This document shows, piece by piece, positions 60,611 through 64,000 of a stretch of 64,000 bases of DNA. The position numbers were made by a program, and so were the translations under genes. Numbering within the stretch: position 1 is the first letter of the stretch; each line of letters begins with the position of its first letter. The DNA comes from Gnetum montanum (lineage: Eukaryota > Streptophyta > Gnetopsida > Gnetales > Gnetaceae), in assembly GCA_015680685.1 (NCBI GenBank), contig MNCI01037842.1, positions 233,766 through 297,765 on the forward strand. Reading direction: 5' to 3'. The notes under the pieces are model-generated. The model was not told the origin of the DNA and did no database searches. It was given only the letters and a program-made list of their open reading frames with translations.

Positions 60611-61602
60611 TGTTGATGCATAAATTTTGGTCATGCCAACACCGGAAAAACTCGTTTGAGGAGACAATTGCCTAGGGTGCCTCCCGTATGGGTACGGAAA
60701 CCCGGGAATAGTCTCAGCTGGAGAGAGCCATGTAACCAAGTGATAGAGAGAGAGAGAGAATACATAGAGAGAAATAAAGCATTAAAAGAAAAACTAAAGG
60801 AGAGAGAAACAGGAACCATCGATAGGATGCATGGTTGTGTTGCCACAAGAATCATGTGTAGCCGCAATCAAACATCACCAATGCCCTGCGAACCACCAAC
60901 TGCATGAATATAAATCCACCACCACCACATGCCATTTGCTGAAGTAAAAGAAGATGAAGAGAAGATCCATCGACAGGATGCATGGTTATGTTGCCACAAG
61001 AATCATGTGTAGCTGCGATCAAACATCACCAATGCCCTACGAATCGCCAACTGCATAAATATAAATCCACCACCACCACATGCGATTTGCTGAAATAAAA
61101 GAAGATGAAGAGAAGATCCATCGACAGGATGCATGGTTATGTTTCTGCAAGAATCATGTGTAGTTGCGATCAAACATCACCAATGCGCTGCGAACCGCCA
61201 ACTGCATAAATATAAATCCACCACCACCATATGCCATTTTCTGAAATAAAAGAAAATCTGCCGACGTTCAACCGCCCAAATTGCTCAGAAAATAAAAGAA
61301 AATCTGCAGAGAAACCATTGGCAACCACCTAGGGAAAGAGGAGGTTTAGTCCATGGCTTCATGGCCCTAGCCTCATTGGGCTAGGGCTTCCTGGCCTGAC
61401 TTCTCCTCTCCGTCCTTCCTCTTCTAACTCCATCACCTTGATGGCTTTTTATAGCCAATTTTAGGGTTAGGGTAACCCATCTTTTTTTTTATTTTTTTAT
61501 TTTATTTTTTTTATTCTTCTTTCTTTTTTTTTCTCTTTTTTTTTAAAAAAAAAATAAACAAAGGCCCCATGCCAAGCAAGCATGGGCGTGTTGGTATCAA
61601 CA
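60611..61602. mobile_element. Solo LTR with target duplication attat
   Basis: It begins TGTTGATGCATAAATTTTGG and ends GTTGGTATCAACA (terminal TGTTGAT/ATCAACA inverted repeat). attat lies on both sides (60606-60610 and 61603-61607). It is the same family as 54832-55977. No internal sequence is present, so it formed by LTR-LTR recombination after inserting into the LINE. Confidence 0.92.
60814..61262. repeat. 151-base tandem repeat, 3 copies, inside the solo LTR
   Basis: CCATCGACAGGATGCATGGT recurs at about 60816, 60967 and 61118 with the same following sequence (CACAAGAATCATGTGTAG, ATAAATCCACCACCACCA). The copy in the LTR at 54832-55977 lacks an obvious array, which would account for part of the difference between the two. 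Confidence 0.85.
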
Positions 61603-61800
61603 ATTATATGAATATAATTTATTACCTTTAGAAGTAGAAGCCTAGTGCCAATTCATTATACACACATATAGCTTGTATATCTTAAGGTAAAACAAATTAT
61701 CTAAAGTAGTTCTTGAAGATTCATGAGACTATGGATGATATTTTCAAGGAATGTAATGCTTGAGAAAATAGAATATCTCTTGGGAGGACATGCAAAAAAA
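61603..61800 (+). pseudogene. LINE reverse transcriptase, part 2
   Basis: Right after the target duplication the frame resumes with YEYNLLPLEVEA*CQFIIHT, matching the LLETGxxPIExxAxxRxxxY block that directly follows KxxTPYSxM in LINE proteins. It dissolves by about 61800. Confidence 0.6.
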
Positions 61801-64000
61801 TCCTAACCATATTTTTCTGTTTGGAGGTTAATCAAAATATTTTAATGGAGATGTAAGAAACTATTTTATTTATATCACATTAGATCTAATGAACTAGCTT
61901 CAATCTCAATTATTTTTAAATTTATAACATAGTGTTACCCAATGGAATCAAATTGCGACCTAGGGTTATCAAGCCAAAACTCTAATTCAAAATAATCATA
62001 GAATAATTGAGAAACAACTTGGGTAGAGTTCTTACATATTCTAGAAAATTTACTAGAATCAAAAAATTATTTGGATGGAATTTCAATATAATTTTCATAT
62101 AAAAGAAGTCTAAAATGATAAAAATTTTACTAAATATTAATTTAATAATCAAAACTATAAAATTATGGTAAAGACTTAGGTAACACATAGGAAAAGTACA
62201 AAATCTACAACAAAGTAGGACAACATCATGAAAAGAAACATTAAATAAGCCCTATTATAGAATCTTTATGGCTTATAGGGATCTTGATTGTCATGACTAA
62301 TGGGATTGTATCATATGGAACATAGTACATTTTGGTTTTAAACCTCAAAGACAATGTTGAGTGGATTTCCAAGGACACTCATGTATATCATTATGTTTAA
62401 TAAATATAAAATATGTTATGGTACATGTAATGCATATGAAACCTATATTACCATAGTAAGATAAGAGAGAATATTTATACTTTTATATTTTATACTTTTT
62501 ATGTATTTTATAAAGATAATAATAAAAAACTCCTACGCATTGTAATCCCTTCACGGATAAGTGGAAATTCTTACACATACATACACACTTATAGGTTGCA
62601 ATACCTTAAGGGATAAGTGTAACACCTCACATGGAAAGCATAAAATAGCTCCTAGTTATAATCTCAATGACCTGACATTATACCATATAGTTATAACCTC
62701 TTTGGAGAATGGTGAATCATAATAGCTTAATGAACACACAAATTAATGAATTAATTAAATATTAATTATGAGGTTAGTATTTGGTGTTTCATAGCACTAT
62801 ACTCTAGATAGACCAAATGATTCTGAGCTACATTAGTAAGGTAGCACTCTAATATAGTTTAGTTACACTTTTGAAGTCAATGATTTAAAACATACAAAAT
62901 GGGAAGAAACATAACTTACCCAAGGGAGGAGGAGCTCTTCACTAAAAATAAGATGCCAAAATCTCACTAAAGAATAATGAAAAAAATATCAAATGAGAGT
63001 TCAACTTGAGTATTTATAGTTTTTAGTATGCAATGGTTTAGATTCATTAATGTTCCATAGGATTCACAATGATCCATTGATGTAGCATAGTAATTTCAAA
63101 TCACATTTCAAGAAAAAGAAGATGATTAAAGCTAGGAAGAAGGTTCTTTAGCATCCCTAAGTTGATGAAGGAGTGTTCTGATGTAAGAGTATCAATGTAT
63201 CCTCCTTGCCATCAACACAACACCAATAGTTTTAAGTGAAAGATAGAACATAGAAAGATATGTCATAAGGACCTTAGGATACTTGAATAAGGTCAAAAAC
63301 ATGTTGAGGGACTTAAAACATGCACACAATTTAAATATATGATACTAGACGTAAGGATGCATCCCTCAGAGACATAAACCTTAATCATGCATACTATTAA
63401 TACAAACAAAGGGTGTACTTGACCCTTCTTGAGTCTAAGGTTTACAATTAACTTACAAAATGTCATTGGATAACTCATCATTTTTTCATGAATAAATAAA
63501 TATAGTCCAATAGGTTCAACACCTCAAAATACAAAATAAGAACTAGATACATGACATGATCCATACAGAAGATTTACAATTATACAAAATTTATCACAAC
63601 TATAATGCAATGAAAGCCACCTTACTGAGAAGTGCTTGGGGGGGGGGGGGGGGGGGGGGTGTGGCTAAGGATAAAATCTCCTTAACATACCTTTATGGGA
63701 TAGGAAGAAATAAAAATTTCTAAGTACAAACATATGAAATATCTATAGTTATATTTAAGGTTTTTCACCCTAACTCAAAGTTGCTAGTTCTACTCATGCA
63801 TTAGTCCTTGCTTCTGTAACATCTTCCTATGTTTCTTTGTATCTACTTGTAATTTTTTGTGATTTCTCTATGCCTATGAGAGCTTGCACTAGGAACCCTT
63901 CAACTCAATCGATGCTCAATGAAGTTTCTCTTCTAGTTCACTATGCATTCTAATTGTAGAAATTTGAAGCACATGAGGATATCTTCTTTGTTCTGCTTCC
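61801..64000. other. No recognisable gene
   Basis: AT-rich DNA. The open frames (61982-62188 and 63293-63481, both minus) show no motif. A run of 22 G lies at 63638-63659. Confidence 0.45.
63638..63659. repeat. Poly(G) run, 22 bases
   Basis: An uninterrupted run of 22 G. Its length is likely unstable and prone to sequencing error. Confidence 0.9.

Noticed and set aside
54832-61602. The LTR-like blocks at 54832 and 60611 as the two ends of one element
   Set aside because: The right copy has its own target duplication (attat on both sides) and lies inside a LINE. The left copy has its candidate PBS and gag on its outer side, on the minus strand.
1-64000. rRNA, tRNA or other structured RNA genes
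   Set aside because: I looked for tRNA-like and rRNA-like blocks on both strands and recognised none; short tRNA matches are primer-binding sites only.

Overview
The window is plant repeat DNA from a large, methylated genome. It consists almost entirely of old LTR retrotransposons and LINEs nested in one another, with no recognisable host gene. The Ty3/gypsy lineages (Athila-like, and Tat/Ogre-like with a second, archaeal-type RNase H), plant TATA boxes, GT-AG introns of about 90-135 bases and very long, strongly decayed elements point to a seed plant, perhaps a gymnosperm. That last step is inference. Nearly every reading frame is broken, mostly by TAG stops, as expected from deamination at methylated CHG sites.

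Layout. 1-3.5 kb: AT-rich DNA with short repeats and one unassigned small ORF. 3.5-34.9 kb: a three-level nest. The oldest layer is an Athila-like element on the minus strand, with protease and RT at 33.1-35.1 kb and RNase H at 3.5-4.0 kb. It was split by a second element (LTRs 3998-4877 and 32254-33113), which has gag, protease and a coiled-coil extra gene but no visible RT or integrase. That element was split in turn by an 18.7-kb Tat-like element (10065-28783), which has TG...CA LTRs of 1744 and 1757 bases and a perfect 5-base target duplication (agcat).

The 18.7-kb element is the most interesting object. Between protease and RT it carries a whole gene in antisense (about 21073 down to 16323), with its own TATA box and a series of canonical GT-AG introns. 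Arrays of one hairpin repeat family (core TGGYC-N6-GRCCTWAAACTA) sit at each module boundary: after protease, before RT and after integrase. A second Tat-like element on the plus strand (gag about 38.2 kb, protease about 40 kb, RT start about 46.7 kb) has the same arrangement, with a spliced antisense gene at 46093-41140 between protease and RT. The extra gene of the second-layer element (29.3-32.0 kb) resembles these at both ends and in one internal block, but it is in sense orientation and appears to lack introns. That is what one would expect if introns survive retrotransposition only when they are antisense to the genomic RNA.

46.9-56 kb: a 33-base tandem array and a plus-strand gag of the same family as the 18.7-kb element. 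These abut a minus-strand Tat-like element (LTR 54832-55977, gag, protease, archaeal RNase H) that lacks RT. 56-64 kb: a minus-strand LINE tail (zinc-binding RT motif), a plus-strand LINE RT interrupted by a solo LTR (60611-61602, target duplication attat), then AT-rich DNA with a run of 22 G.

All calls were made by eye from the sequence. Exon borders are predictions from splice-site consensus and frame continuity. Element family names rest on motif recognition, not on database searches.
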